38,987 nucleotides of DNA from an uncultured Clostridia bacterium (GCA_947591605.1 CANQDF010000022.1:1-38987); one strand, 5' to 3'; counted from the stretch's first letter, positions 23,854 through 32,672 are shown. Notes: generated by a model not told the origin, from the letters alone. Numbers and translations are program-made.

Positions 23854-26070
23854 TTAACCGAATTTTTGCAACAGATATCTGAAGGTGGTATCGGGCACAA
23901 GCTCCTGTATCTGCATAAAATCCTTGGTTTCAAGGCATTTGCGCACACGGCTTGCACTTATCACCTTACCGCCCGATTCCTTGCGGGCAATTACTCTGAA
24001 GGTAACGCCGTAAGCGGGCAGTATACGCTTCATGGTTTCGTTATAGCGGTTTGTTACAATGTCAAGAGGCTCCTCACCCGCAAACCTCACCGTAATGCCC
24101 AGTGCGGGTGCGATATATTTGCCGAATATTTCAACATCCATTGAGGGGTCTACCTTTACCGCATCCGGATTATCCTTATTGAAGTACTCCGGGAAGGTAA
24201 GCGTTGAAATCATAAAGCTGCCGCTTGGCATAACAACAACATTGGGCAGATCCGCCGTGCCCTGCTGCACAAGCATAAACCTGTCCTCAAAGCTGAATAT
24301 GGACTTGTTCTCCTCAACAACAAATATGTAAAGCAGATCAACATTTGAGGCTGCCTGCTCTATGAGGTAGCGATGACCCAGTGTAAACGGATTGCAGTTC
24401 ATAACTATGCTGCCCACCACGCTGCCCTCGGGCAAGGACGGGCGTTTTTCCGCCAAGGAGCTGACAAAGCGGTACAGCTCGGGGTTGGACTGAGCAAGGG
24501 TATCCGCCTCGCTTGTAAAGTCGTCGTCACTGTAGCAGAAGTATCTGCCTGTATCGGTAAGATAAAGGTATTCCTCCAGGCTGCTTGATATTGTATTGAA
24601 TATCTGCTCCGCAATTTTGCCGTTTATTATATGATTGAAGTGCTCGGGAGAATCCAGAAAATACTCCCTGTGCTCCTGTGTTTCCTTAAGGATGAGGTCA
24701 AGCATATAGTTTACGTCTATGCCCTTTTTGCGGTATACCTCATAATGGCGGTAAAGCAGTATAACTATATCGCCCTCCTTAAAGCGTATGTGTTTAAGCT
24801 TTTTGTTTATCTCTATATCAGCCTCAATGCCGTAGTTGACTACCTCATAACCGTCAAAATCACGGCAGATATAGCGCTGCAGCTGGCTTGGTATGGTGTA
24901 TTTATCCTCAACATAGCGGCCCATTGCAACGCACTTGCCGAAGAAATGCACCGTATGCACCGTTTCGGGCGGAGTATGGGTGGTAAGGCGCTTGCCGTCC
25001 ACTATGTTGTAATAATCGGTATGGAAGTCCGCATATCTCCTAAGACCGTTGACCTCAATAACGCTGGGCCTTTTAAGTATGCCCTGTACATACTCCGGTG
25101 TGTAAAGCTCCTTGTAAAACTGCTTTACATCCTCGGCATAGTTAGGGTCGTTTGCCATAGCGTGCAGATAAGGCTTGCGCTTGAACGGAGGCAAGCCTCT
25201 TGCCCTGAGCATGTAGTTAAGGCTGTATATCTCCGGATAAAGGAAGGTAAACACCTTTACGCCCTTTTCCATAAGCGTAGGCAGCACGTCCACGGCAAGG
25301 TCGTAGCTCATTGCAAGCTCCTGACAGATAGAGTTTATGTTTATAAGCTCAAGCCTGTTGTTGTCCTTGAAAAATACGGCATTGCTGTTTATGCCTATAT
25401 ATATGACCGCATCAAACTCTATCTCGGGATATTTAAGTATATCAAACCTTTTGCCCGAATCCGTAATGCGTATGCTGTCCATAGGTATATAAGCAAGCAC
25501 ACCGTGCTTTAACGGAGCATAGTGCCTGTTTATTTCCTCCGCATAGCTGCCTATGCCCACCAGGGCAACGTTTTTGTATCTGTCGTCAACAAGGCTCATA
25601 AGCTCGTCAAGCATCTCGTTGCGGTAGTGGTATTTTGCCAGCGTCCAGTTAAAAAGCTCCGTGTTGTGTATGCGGTTAAAAAGATGTGACAATATACACG
25701 ACTCTGTATTGTAACGGTCAAACCATACACGCCTCAGCAAAAACTTGTTGTAGTTGGTATCCACTATAAGGCGGCAGTTGCAGCTGCTGAGCATATGCTC
25801 AAGGTTGTTGTATACGGCAACACCCAGCCCGGGGTCTGCTTCACCCTTATCCAGAAACAGCACTATTTCAATGCCCCCCTGTTTGGCTGCCTTTATAAAT
25901 TCACCCGCCAGATCCGTATAGCCTATAACAGCCACCTTGTCATAGCCCATTACATGCAAAAAGTGCGGTATGGTTTCCACCCCCTGAGCCACAACCTTCG
26001 CCCAGTGGCGTTTAGCCTCCTCCGCCTCATTTGGCGCAGGTCTTGCAGGTGCATCATTATTTAAAGCCAT
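23854..26070 (-). CDS. Three-domain protein with C-terminal citrate-lyase-ligase-like nucleotidyltransferase
   Basis: The 738-aa protein has three apparent parts. Residues about 40-330 contain Rossmann-like stretches (KVAVIGYTDLAGEFIKAA, NVALVGIGSYAEEINRHY). Residues about 375-530 resemble an SGNH-type or nucleotide-responsive domain (VHFFGKCVAMGRYVEDKYTIPSQLQRYI, DGYEVVNYG). Residues 549-738 match the C-terminal adenylyltransferase domain of citrate lyase ligase (CitC): HIGH-like NPFTLGH at 560-566 and ISASRVR at 704-710. CitC acetylates the citrate lyase prosthetic group, but no citrate lyase subunits (citD/E/F/X) lie nearby and the N-terminal parts are not those of classical CitC, so another substrate is likely. 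RBS GGGGGG is upstream of ATG 26070. Promoter at 26222-26250, leader about 145 bases, own terminator: a monocistronic unit. Confidence 0.75.
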   Translation of the reverse strand: MALNNDAPARPAPNEAEEAKRHWAKVVAQGVETIPHFLHVMGYDKVAVIGYTDLAGEFIKAAKQGGIEIVLFLDKGEADPGLGVAVYNNLEHMLSSCNCRLIVDTNYNKFLLRRVWFDRYNTESCILSHLFNRIHNTELFNWTLAKYHYRNEMLDELMSLVDDRYKNVALVGIGSYAEEINRHYAPLKHGVLAYIPMDSIRITDSGKRFDILKYPEIEFDAVIYIGINSNAVFFKDNNRLELININSICQELAMSYDLAVDVLPTLMEKGVKVFTFLYPEIYSLNYMLRARGLPPFKRKPYLHAMANDPNYAEDVKQFYKELYTPEYVQGILKRPSVIEVNGLRRYADFHTDYYNIVDGKRLTTHTPPETVHTVHFFGKCVAMGRYVEDKYTIPSQLQRYICRDFDGYEVVNYGIEADIEINKKLKHIRFKEGDIVILLYRHYEVYRKKGIDVNYMLDLILKETQEHREYFLDSPEHFNHIINGKIAEQIFNTISSSLEEYLYLTDTGRYFCYSDDDFTSEADTLAQSNPELYRFVSSLAEKRPSLPEGSVVGSIVMNCNPFTLGHRYLIEQAASNVDLLYIFVVEENKSIFSFEDRFMLVQQGTADLPNVVVMPSGSFMISTLTFPEYFNKDNPDAVKVDPSMDVEIFGKYIAPALGITVRFAGEEPLDIVTNRYNETMKRILPAYGVTFRVIARKESGGKVISASRVRKCLETKDFMQIQELVPDTTFRYLLQKFG

Positions 26071-26221
26071 GTTTACGATCCCCCCTTCATAAAAAACAGT
26101 AATATCAAATACGCAGTCAATAACGCAAAGTTATAATAATTTTTTAAAGATCCGCCGCCCAAAAAGGCAGTGGACTTACTTGTCGGTTAAAACATTGTTT
26201 GCCTAACAGCAATCTTAATTT

Positions 26222-26250
26222 ATTATACAATATTTATTTAGTTTTAGCAA
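26222..26250 (-). promoter_or_regulatory. Sigma-A promoter for the citrate-lyase-ligase-like gene
   Basis: TTGCTA (26245-26250), 17 bases, TATAAT (26222-26227) on the minus strand. The leader of about 145 bases holds no RNA motif that I recognise. Confidence 0.75.
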
Positions 26251-26300
26251 CAATAATTGTAAAAAATACAAAAAAATAAATACGCCAAAAAAATAAACAG

Positions 26301-26329
26301 TTGACTAAAAAATGACAATATACTAAAAT
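26301..26329 (+). promoter_or_regulatory. Sigma-A promoter for the CLC gene
   Basis: TTGACT (26301-26306), 17 bases, TAAAAT (26324-26329). It is about 70 bases upstream of the CLC start and divergent from the promoter at 26222-26250. The 331-base gap between the two genes otherwise holds no ORF. Confidence 0.7.
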
Positions 26330-26373
26330 AAAAAGAAAATTCGGTTATATTATCTTACATAAACATTTATAAT

Positions 26374-26389
26374 AGGTAAGAGCTTACCT
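26374..26389 (+). promoter_or_regulatory. Palindrome in the CLC leader
   Basis: AGGTAAG and CTTACCT are separated by 2 bases and lie just upstream of the ribosome binding site. It could be an operator or a small RNA hairpin affecting translation. Confidence 0.35.
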
Positions 26390-26401
26390 GCGGAGGATAT
26401 T

Positions 26402-27658
26402 ATGGAAAAATTCACGGGTTTTTTCAAGCACATTTTCAAAAGGATCTATATACTGCTCAAATGGATAGCATTTTCCGCCATTTCGGGCTGCATTACGGGG
26501 CTTATATGCGTAGCCTTTTACAAGCTCATGCACATGGCGGTAAGGTTTCGTGAGGGACATGGCATTATAATATGGGGTCTGCCGTTTGCGGGTCTGCTTA
26601 TAGTGTGGCTTTACAACGTTATGAACGACGCCGACGACAAGGGCACCAACCTTATCCTAAGCTCCATAAGCTCGGGGGAAAAGGTGCCTATTAAAATGCT
26701 GCCCCTTATATTTGTATCCACCATAGTTACGCATCTGTTCGGCGGTTCGGCGGGCAGAGAGGGCGCAGCGCTCCAGATAGGCGGCAGCCTCGGCAGCTTT
26801 TTCGGCGACAAGCTCCGCTTTGACGACAAGGACAGGCGCATATTTATTATGTGCGGTATGGCGGCGGCATTCTCGGCGCTCTTCGGCACGCCCGTTGCAG
26901 CCGCAATATTCTCCATTGAGGTAATAAGCATAGGCACAATGAACTATGCCGCACTCGTACCATGCGCCATATCGGCTCTTACGGCGGATTACGTTGCAAA
27001 CCTGTTTGACCTTGCGGGGGAAAACTTTCACATATTCAGCATATCGGAGTTTACGGTCACGGGAGCAGGCAACGCTCTGCTGCTTGCCTGCCTGTGTGCG
27101 GGCGTAAGCGTGCTGTTTTGCATAATACTGCACAAAAGCGAGCAGCTGTTCAGGCTGATAAAAAACCCGTATTTGCGTATATTTACTGGAGGCTGTATAA
27201 TAGTGGCTCTCACTCTGCTGCTGGATACTACCGACTACAACGGCGTAAATATGAATGTCCTGTGGCGTGCCGTAAGAGGCGAGGTAAAATACGAGGCATT
27301 CTTTATCAAAATGATATTTACCGCCATCACCCTTGCCTGCGGCTACAAGGGCGGCGAGATACTGCCCTCGCTGTTTATAGGCGCAACCTTCGGCAGCTTT
27401 GCGGGCTATATACTGGGGCTTTCCCCAAGCCTTTGCTCGGCTATAGGCATGGTTTCGGTATTCTGCGGCGTTACAAACTGTCCTGTTACATCAATACTGC
27501 TTAGTGTGGAGATGTTCGGCACCGAGGGCCTGCCCTATTACTTTATAGCAATTGCCATAAGCTATATGCTTTCGGGCTACTACAGTCTTTACAAAGCGCA
27601 AAAGATAGTATATTCCAAATACAGCAACGAAATTGTCGACAGAGATACCCACCAATAA
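26402..27658 (+). CDS. CLC-family antiporter with fluoride-type (CLC-F) signature
   Basis: The 418-aa membrane protein has about ten to twelve hydrophobic helices and CLC motifs. The usual selectivity motif GSGIP is GTNLI (81-85), and GKEGP/GREGP is GREGA (118-122) with gating Glu120. Replacement of GSGIP by GxxLI and a non-Pro residue after GREG are features of the fluoride/proton antiporter clade described in bacteria. In the FGTPVAAAIFSIEV helix the second Glu of canonical E. coli CLC is Val, also non-chloride-like. I therefore infer fluoride export rather than chloride exchange. The ATG has GGAGG five bases upstream. No fluoride riboswitch is recognisable in the short leader. Confidence 0.85.
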   Translation: MEKFTGFFKHIFKRIYILLKWIAFSAISGCITGLICVAFYKLMHMAVRFREGHGIIIWGLPFAGLLIVWLYNVMNDADDKGTNLILSSISSGEKVPIKMLPLIFVSTIVTHLFGGSAGREGAALQIGGSLGSFFGDKLRFDDKDRRIFIMCGMAAAFSALFGTPVAAAIFSIEVISIGTMNYAALVPCAISALTADYVANLFDLAGENFHIFSISEFTVTGAGNALLLACLCAGVSVLFCIILHKSEQLFRLIKNPYLRIFTGGCIIVALTLLLDTTDYNGVNMNVLWRAVRGEVKYEAFFIKMIFTAITLACGYKGGEILPSLFIGATFGSFAGYILGLSPSLCSAIGMVSVFCGVTNCPVTSILLSVEMFGTEGLPYYFIAIAISYMLSGYYSLYKAQKIVYSKYSNEIVDRDTHQ

Positions 27659-27684
27659 CAAAAAATCAATCGGGAGGAAATTTT

Positions 27685-28770
27685 ATGAAGAAAAAGCTTT
27701 TTGCACTCATACTGACGGCGGGCATAATTGCAGGCGCCGTATGTGCCGAGGCAGGCGAACCGGATATATATGTTGACGGAGCAAAGCTCAGCCTCGATAC
27801 CGCACCCATACACAAAAACGACAGGATACTTGTACCGTTCAGAGCAATTGCGGAGAGCCTGGGCGCCAATGTGGAATGGGACGGCAGCCTGAAGAGCGTT
27901 ACCTGTACAAAGGACGGCACCGTACTGGTGCTTACGGTAAACAGCGACATTATGCTTAAAAACTCAAATGCAGTAAGGCTCGACACCACCCCCGTAATAT
28001 CGGACGGGCGTGTAATGATACCCGTAAGAGCCGTAAGCGAGGGCTTTGGCGCAAAGGTAAGCTGGTATGCCAAGGAGGGCATTATAAATATAAGGACCGA
28101 TCTCTCGCCCGATGCCGACGTTTTATCGGAGCAGGACGCCGTTACCGTTGAAATACACAGGGAACGCAAGGATTTCAAGGACAGCAGGGGCAGCGTTGTG
28201 TTTACCTACGACAGCGCCATACCTCTTGTGACCTCATCCGGCGATATATCCGACAAAATAAACGCAAACATAAGCTCAAACCTCAGCCATTACCTCGATA
28301 CCGAGGCAGAGCGCATGAGGCAGGACGCCCTGCTTGCATCGGATATAGCCTATGCGGGGCGCACCTCGCTTATACCCCGTTCTCTTACGGCAGAGGGCGA
28401 GGTAACGTATCAAAATGACGACTTTTTAAGCATAGTCATCACCTGCACCGCCGAGGGATGCAGCCTTGAGGACGGCAGCCTGCGCAAGGTGCTGCCTCTT
28501 GTCTACAATATAAAAACAGGCGAATATGCCGAGCTTTACGATGTGGTGAGCGAAAAAGCGGCAACAAAGGCAAAGGGTGCCATAACCGCACAGATAAAAA
28601 AGGACGAGCACGGTTTTTACGACAACTATGCCGAGCTTATACAAAGCAAGGATCCCAAGTTTTTTATATCCGACAAGGGCATTACATTTTTATATGACGG
28701 AGGCTTCCTTAACAAGGACTCCCTCACCGACGTGAGGTATACAATGCCGTTTGAAGAGGCAAAAAAATAG
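27685..28770 (+). CDS. Secreted protein: copper-amine-oxidase N-terminal repeats plus DUF4163/DUF3298-like domain
   Basis: The 361-aa product has a signal peptide (about 1-22), a copper-amine-oxidase-like N-terminal domain (about 26-135) with the characteristic RILVPFRAIAESLGANVEWDG and RVMIPVRAVSEGFGAKVSWY repeats, and a C-terminal domain (about 150-360). The latter resembles the DUF4163/DUF3298 pair found in PdaC and RsiV (ISDKINANISSNLSHYLD; VLPLVYNIKTGEYAELYDV; ISDKGITFLYD). Such modules are common in clostridial wall proteins; no enzyme activity is implied. GGGAGGAAATTTT precedes the ATG. It is 26 bases after the CLC gene and 4 bases before the metallophosphoesterase, so probably one operon. 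Confidence 0.82.
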   Translation: MKKKLFALILTAGIIAGAVCAEAGEPDIYVDGAKLSLDTAPIHKNDRILVPFRAIAESLGANVEWDGSLKSVTCTKDGTVLVLTVNSDIMLKNSNAVRLDTTPVISDGRVMIPVRAVSEGFGAKVSWYAKEGIINIRTDLSPDADVLSEQDAVTVEIHRERKDFKDSRGSVVFTYDSAIPLVTSSGDISDKINANISSNLSHYLDTEAERMRQDALLASDIAYAGRTSLIPRSLTAEGEVTYQNDDFLSIVITCTAEGCSLEDGSLRKVLPLVYNIKTGEYAELYDVVSEKAATKAKGAITAQIKKDEHGFYDNYAELIQSKDPKFFISDKGITFLYDGGFLNKDSLTDVRYTMPFEEAKK

Positions 28771-28774
28771 AGGT

Positions 28775-29632
28775 ATGGAAAAAAGCAAGGATTCAAGGAG
28801 CAGGCTGCGCCTGTCGGTCAAAATAACAGCCGCCCTGCTTTTGGCGGCGGCAGCGGCATTCGCCCTGAGATGTGATATAGCGGTAAGAAAATACGGTATA
28901 AGCACCGACAAGCTCTCCTCTCCCGTAAGGATCGTGCTGCTCACCGACCTGCACAGCTCAAAATACGGCAGGGCGCAAAGCACGCTTATAAACGCCATAG
29001 ACAAGCAAAGCCCCGATATTATACTGCTGGGCGGCGATATTGCCGATGACAAGGTCCCTCACGAAAGGACATGGCAGCTTTTGGAGAACATAGGCAGGCG
29101 CTTCCCCTGCTATTACGTCAGCGGCAACCACGAATATTGGTCGGGTAACGCCGACGCCATAAAGAAAAAAATATCTTCCTACGGCGTTACGGTGCTGGAG
29201 GGAGAAAACATCACAATAGATATAAACGGACAAAAATTGCTGCTCGGCGGTATAGACGACCCCGAGGAATACGGCTCCTTTTCCGTAAACGAGGGCTGGA
29301 GCAAAAAGCTGTATAAAATGAGCGCCGATACGGACGGAGAGCTTTTTTCCGTACTGCTATCACACCGCCCCGAGGCTGCGGAGCATTACTCAAAAACCGC
29401 CTACGACCTTATACTGTGCGGTCATGCGCACGGCGGACAGGTAAGGCTGCCGTATATTTTAAACGGACTGTATGCGCCAAATCAGGGGCTGTTTCCCAAA
29501 TATGCGGGCGGATACTATGACCTCGGCAAAAACGGTATGATAGTAAGCCGAGGCCTGTGCAAGGATCTTAAACCCAGGGTGTTTAACCGACCCGAAATAG
29601 CGGTTGTTGATGTCGTCGGCAGCCGAGGATGA
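28775..29632 (+). CDS. Membrane-anchored metallophosphoesterase (YkuE-like)
   Basis: The 285-aa protein has one N-terminal membrane helix (about 14-32), then a calcineurin-like domain. Metal ligand motifs are LLTDLHSS (D58, H60), LLGGDIADD (D88), SGNHEYW (N118, H119), LLSHRPE and CGHAHGGQVRLP. YkuE-type enzymes act on the outer face of the membrane on phosphoester substrates, but the exact one here is unknown. ATG 28775 lies directly after AGAGGT, which is unusually close; an in-frame TTG at 28751 overlapping the previous gene is the alternative. Confidence 0.87.
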   Translation: MEKSKDSRSRLRLSVKITAALLLAAAAAFALRCDIAVRKYGISTDKLSSPVRIVLLTDLHSSKYGRAQSTLINAIDKQSPDIILLGGDIADDKVPHERTWQLLENIGRRFPCYYVSGNHEYWSGNADAIKKKISSYGVTVLEGENITIDINGQKLLLGGIDDPEEYGSFSVNEGWSKKLYKMSADTDGELFSVLLSHRPEAAEHYSKTAYDLILCGHAHGGQVRLPYILNGLYAPNQGLFPKYAGGYYDLGKNGMIVSRGLCKDLKPRVFNRPEIAVVDVVGSRG

Positions 29633-29649
29633 AAAAAGGAGATGTTTTT

Positions 29650-30219
29650 ATGCAAAACGGCTTAAGCGCAAAAGAGGCACTTGAAAAATTAAAGGCAGGC
29701 AATGCCGCATACATAAACTCGGAAAAATGTCTTACGGATGTAAGCCCCAAACGCAGAAAAAGCACGCTTGAAAACGGTCAGCAGCCGTTTGCGATAATTG
29801 TTTCCTGCTCCGATTCAAGGGTGATACCCGAGAGCATATTCAGCGCAGGCATAGGCGACCTGTTTGTTATACGTGTTGCGGGCAACGTAATTGACGACCA
29901 TCAGCTCGGCTCCGTGGAATATGCCGCCGAGCACTTGGGTACAAGGCTTATAGTCGTACTCGGTCATAACCACTGCGGCGCCGTAGACGCTGCCGTCAAC
30001 CACGATCCCAAAGGCTACGTAAAGTTTATCACGGACGAAATATGCAGCGCCATAGGCGATGAAAAGGACGAATACAAGGCCTGCTGTCTTAACGTCCGTC
30101 ACAGTGTGGATATAATAGAAAGCAGCCTTGAAATACATAAGGAGGAAGAGGAGCACGGCCTTAAGGTGATAGGCGCCCTCTACCGCCTTGAGGACGGAAG
30201 GGTGGATTTTGACATATAA
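29650..30219 (+). CDS. Beta-class carbonic anhydrase
   Basis: The 189-aa cytoplasmic zinc enzyme interconverts carbon dioxide and bicarbonate. Ligands and the dyad are in place: Cys53, Asp55 and Arg57 (SCSDSR), His106 and Cys109 (GHNHCGAV). The GDLFVIRVAGNV signature is intact. ATG 29650 has AAGGAG eight bases upstream; an in-frame ATG at 29629 overlaps the preceding stop and is less well placed. It is the last gene of the CLC-led plus-strand group and converges on the CmpB-like gene. Confidence 0.95.
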   Translation: MQNGLSAKEALEKLKAGNAAYINSEKCLTDVSPKRRKSTLENGQQPFAIIVSCSDSRVIPESIFSAGIGDLFVIRVAGNVIDDHQLGSVEYAAEHLGTRLIVVLGHNHCGAVDAAVNHDPKGYVKFITDEICSAIGDEKDEYKACCLNVRHSVDIIESSLEIHKEEEEHGLKVIGALYRLEDGRVDFDI

Positions 30220-30250
30220 CTCTCCCTGCCTTTAACAATAACAAAGCAAA

Positions 30251-31033
30251 TTATCTGCCCCTGTGTTCTATCCTCTGCTTTATATCGTCCTTAAGCCTTA
30301 AAAGGATAGCGTCACGCCTGTCGGAGCGCATCGACCTTATATTGTTTATTATGTTCCTGTGGTAAAAGGTTATATTGTTTTTGTAGGTTTCCATATGGGC
30401 TTTTTCCGCTGCGGCTATCTCTCTTTTTATATCCTCCAAACGCTGATAGGTGCTTTCCATATGCACGTTTATCTTGTCCTCTATATCCATTATACGCTCC
30501 AGCAAATCGTGAAGGTTTGCCTCCGTAAGCGCAATATCGGCAGCAAGTATGCCCATGCCTATAAGCGCCGCCGCCTCGGCGACCGGAGTCGGTATTGAGC
30601 CGAAAAAGCTTAATATATGCACATAGAGCAGCTTTGCTATGGCAGTACCCATTATGCCGAAGCCAACCGAGGTAGGCAGAGAGATGCGCCCCTGCAAATT
30701 AAGCGGTATATCGCTGTAATCCCACCATCTTGCGTGGAACCTTTTTTCAAGCACATAGGACGTAACGTATTCCGTAACGGCAGAGCCGACCATACACGCC
30801 AAAAAAAGCGGGATAATGGGCATATCACTCACAGACATGCCCGTATACCTATATATAAGCTGTATAATTATGTCGCCTGCCACTATGCAGAAGCCGTATA
30901 TCGGGCATATGGGGCCGAAAAGGAAGCCCCTGTTCTGCCACCTGTGGTCCCTAAGCATGCAATAGATACATTCGTATACCCAGCCCAAACAGCCGAATAC
31001 CAGAAATTCCAAAAAATATTGGCATATTTTCAT
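30251..31033 (-). CDS. CmpB-type (putative ABC transporter type IV) membrane protein
   Basis: The 260-aa protein starts YFLEFLVFGCLGWVYECIYCMLRDHRWQNRGFLFGPICPIYGFC, the hallmark of this widespread clostridial family annotated as putative ABC-transporter type IV. About five hydrophobic helices (to residue about 180) precede a charged, Glu/Lys/Arg-rich helical tail that looks coiled-coil. No ATPase gene is adjacent, so the ABC label is only a family name. GGGGAG precedes the ATG. It lies 24 bases after the histidine phosphatase gene on the same strand and probably shares its promoter. Confidence 0.8.
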   Translation of the reverse strand: MKICQYFLEFLVFGCLGWVYECIYCMLRDHRWQNRGFLFGPICPIYGFCIVAGDIIIQLIYRYTGMSVSDMPIIPLFLACMVGSAVTEYVTSYVLEKRFHARWWDYSDIPLNLQGRISLPTSVGFGIMGTAIAKLLYVHILSFFGSIPTPVAEAAALIGMGILAADIALTEANLHDLLERIMDIEDKINVHMESTYQRLEDIKREIAAAEKAHMETYKNNITFYHRNIINNIRSMRSDRRDAILLRLKDDIKQRIEHRGR

Positions 31034-31057
31034 AACTTATATCTCCCCTCCGGACGA

Positions 31058-31603
31058 TCATCTTAATTTGATAAGCTTACAATGCTCCTTGCTGCTCCTC
31101 CATAGCCCTTCAACGGGTATATGCTCCAATTGACAGATAAGAGCCGAGTTCATTGCACCGTGGCCTACCGTAAGTATATCCTTATCCTGCCCCAAAGCAG
31201 GCTCAATTACCTCTTTTATAAAGCTGCCCGTCCTTGCAAACAGCTCCTCTATGCTTTCCGCACCGCCCGAGGCTGTATAGCACTGCGGCTTTTCAAAAAG
31301 CATGCTCACGGGGCTGCCCGGTTCACGGTAGTTTTCCGTACCCTCGTATATGCCAAAGCTCATTTCACACAGGCGTTCGTCCTCGATTATCGGCACATCT
31401 CTGCCCCCGAGGATAATTTCGGCGGTTTCCCTCGCACGCTTAAGCGGAGAACAAAAGCAAATATCAAAATGTATGTCCGCATACTGCCTTGCTGCATTTT
31501 CTGCCATTGCCCTGCCCTCCTCGTTGAGGGGTATATCCGTCCTGCCCTGAAGCTTTTTCCTTTTGTTCCAATCCGTCAAGCCGTGTCTTATTATATATAA
31601 CAT
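31058..31603 (-). CDS. Histidine phosphatase family protein (phosphoglycerate-mutase-like)
   Basis: The 181-aa cytoplasmic protein has the catalytic RHG motif at residues 6-8 (LYIIRHGLTDWN), the CSPLKRARETAEII helix with its phosphate-binding Arg, Glu near EMSFGIYEG, and the second His in TVGHGAMNS. The size fits CobC/GpmB-like phosphatases; cobalamin genes are absent, so the substrate is open. A consensus promoter is at 31635-31663. Confidence 0.87.
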   Translation of the reverse strand: MLYIIRHGLTDWNKRKKLQGRTDIPLNEEGRAMAENAARQYADIHFDICFCSPLKRARETAEIILGGRDVPIIEDERLCEMSFGIYEGTENYREPGSPVSMLFEKPQCYTASGGAESIEELFARTGSFIKEVIEPALGQDKDILTVGHGAMNSALICQLEHIPVEGLWRSSKEHCKLIKLR

Positions 31604-31634
31604 AAAATAACTCCCTTTGTCTTTTTCTTTTACA

Positions 31635-31663
31635 ATTATAGCAAAATCAAATTTTATTTACAA
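31635..31663 (-). promoter_or_regulatory. Sigma-A promoter for the histidine phosphatase gene
   Basis: TTGTAA (31658-31663), 17 bases, TATAAT (31635-31640) on the minus strand, 32 bases before the ATG. Confidence 0.8.
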
Positions 31664-31748
31664 CCTCGCAAATAAATTTTGTACTTTACTCCTTCTTTAA
31701 TCAAACCGTGATACCCTTATTTTGGGATATATAAAATTGCGGCGGCAT

Positions 31749-31778
31749 TTGTCTAAAAATTTATCGGCAGAATATAAT
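31749..31778 (+). promoter_or_regulatory. Putative promoter for the PdaB-like gene
   Basis: TTGTCT (31749-31754), 18 bases, TATAAT (31773-31778). It fits sigma-A; a sporulation sigma factor would be expected from the gene's family, but no clear sigma-E/G box is evident. Confidence 0.5.
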
Positions 31779-31809
31779 TATTATAAAACAAACTCAAGGA
31801 GAGATTTTT

Positions 31810-32625
31810 TTGAAAACAAAAATTTCGGCTAAAAAAATTATTTGTGTTTTAGGCATCGTTATCGGCTGCACAATATGCGCAGCGGCAAGACCCTGCCTTA
31901 TGGAGCTGATAGCCCCCGAGGCCGCAGCCGTTGCCGCAGCCTCCAAAAAGCTGCCCATCTACTGCGTGGATACGGGCACAAGCAAAAAGGTGGCTGTCAG
32001 CTTTGACGCCGCCTGGGGAGCAGACGATACCGACGAGCTGCTAGAAATACTAAAAAACAACGATGTACATGCCACATTTTTTCTGTGCGGCTACTGGGTA
32101 GACAAATACCCCGAGGAGGTCAAAAAAATATATGAGGCAGGGCACGACATAGGCAATCACAGCAGCACACATCCTCACAGCTCGCAGCTGTCACTTGAGG
32201 AAAACAAGCAGAACATAATGGGGGCGCACGAAAAGGTCAAAAACCTTTTGGGCATAGATATGAACCTTTACCGCCCTCCCTTTGGCGAATACAACGACAC
32301 CGTGCTGGACGCCGCCAAGGAATGCGGATATTATCCCATACAATGGGACGTGGACAGCCTGGACTGGAAGGAATACGGCGTACAGGACGAAATAAACAGG
32401 GTGCTAAATCATAAAGCGCTTGGCAACGGCTCCATAATACTCTTCCACAATGATGCAAAGTATACGCCCGATGCGCTTGACACGATATTAAAGGGATTAA
32501 AGGAAAAGGGCTATGAGATAGTCCCCGTAAGCGAACTTATCTACAAGGATAACTATTATATGAACCACGAGGGCAGACAGATATATTCACCCGAGGGTGA
32601 AACCTCCGCAGCCCCTGCCCGATAA
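31810..32625 (+). CDS. pdaB: Sporulation-type polysaccharide deacetylase (PdaB-like)
   Basis: The 271-aa protein has a membrane anchor or signal (about 8-27) and a NodB domain. Key motifs are VAVSFDAAWGADDT (D66, then D72), GNHSSTHPH with His117 and His121, and YRPPFGEYN; the WG variant of motif 1 is typical of PdaB rather than peptidoglycan deacetylases. PdaB is needed for stable spores in Bacillus. The start codon is TTG at 31810, supported by AAGGAGAG eight bases upstream and the absence of any ATG or GTG at the right place. The C-terminal tail after residue 250 is short and Pro/Ala-rich. Confidence 0.85.
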   Translation: MKTKISAKKIICVLGIVIGCTICAAARPCLMELIAPEAAAVAAASKKLPIYCVDTGTSKKVAVSFDAAWGADDTDELLEILKNNDVHATFFLCGYWVDKYPEEVKKIYEAGHDIGNHSSTHPHSSQLSLEENKQNIMGAHEKVKNLLGIDMNLYRPPFGEYNDTVLDAAKECGYYPIQWDVDSLDWKEYGVQDEINRVLNHKALGNGSIILFHNDAKYTPDALDTILKGLKEKGYEIVPVSELIYKDNYYMNHEGRQIYSPEGETSAAPAR

Positions 32626-32630
32626 AAACA

Positions 32631-32672
32631 AAAAAGCAAGCTCGGCGCAATTTCGGTGCAGGCTTGCTTTTT
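32631..32672. terminator. Bidirectional terminator between PdaB-like and MATE genes
   Basis: AAAAAGCAAGC (32631-32641) pairs with GCTTGCTTTTT (32662-32672); T- and A-rich flanks allow both directions. Confidence 0.85.

Noticed and set aside
24631..25512. 293-codon plus-strand frame opposite the citrate-lyase-ligase-like gene
   Set aside because: It has no ribosome binding site or domain, and mirrors the codon use of the real minus-strand gene.
26330..26401. Fluoride (crcB) riboswitch before the CLC gene
   Set aside because: The leader is too short and lacks the conserved GGxGATGG and GCTGATGA-type segments; only a short palindrome is present.
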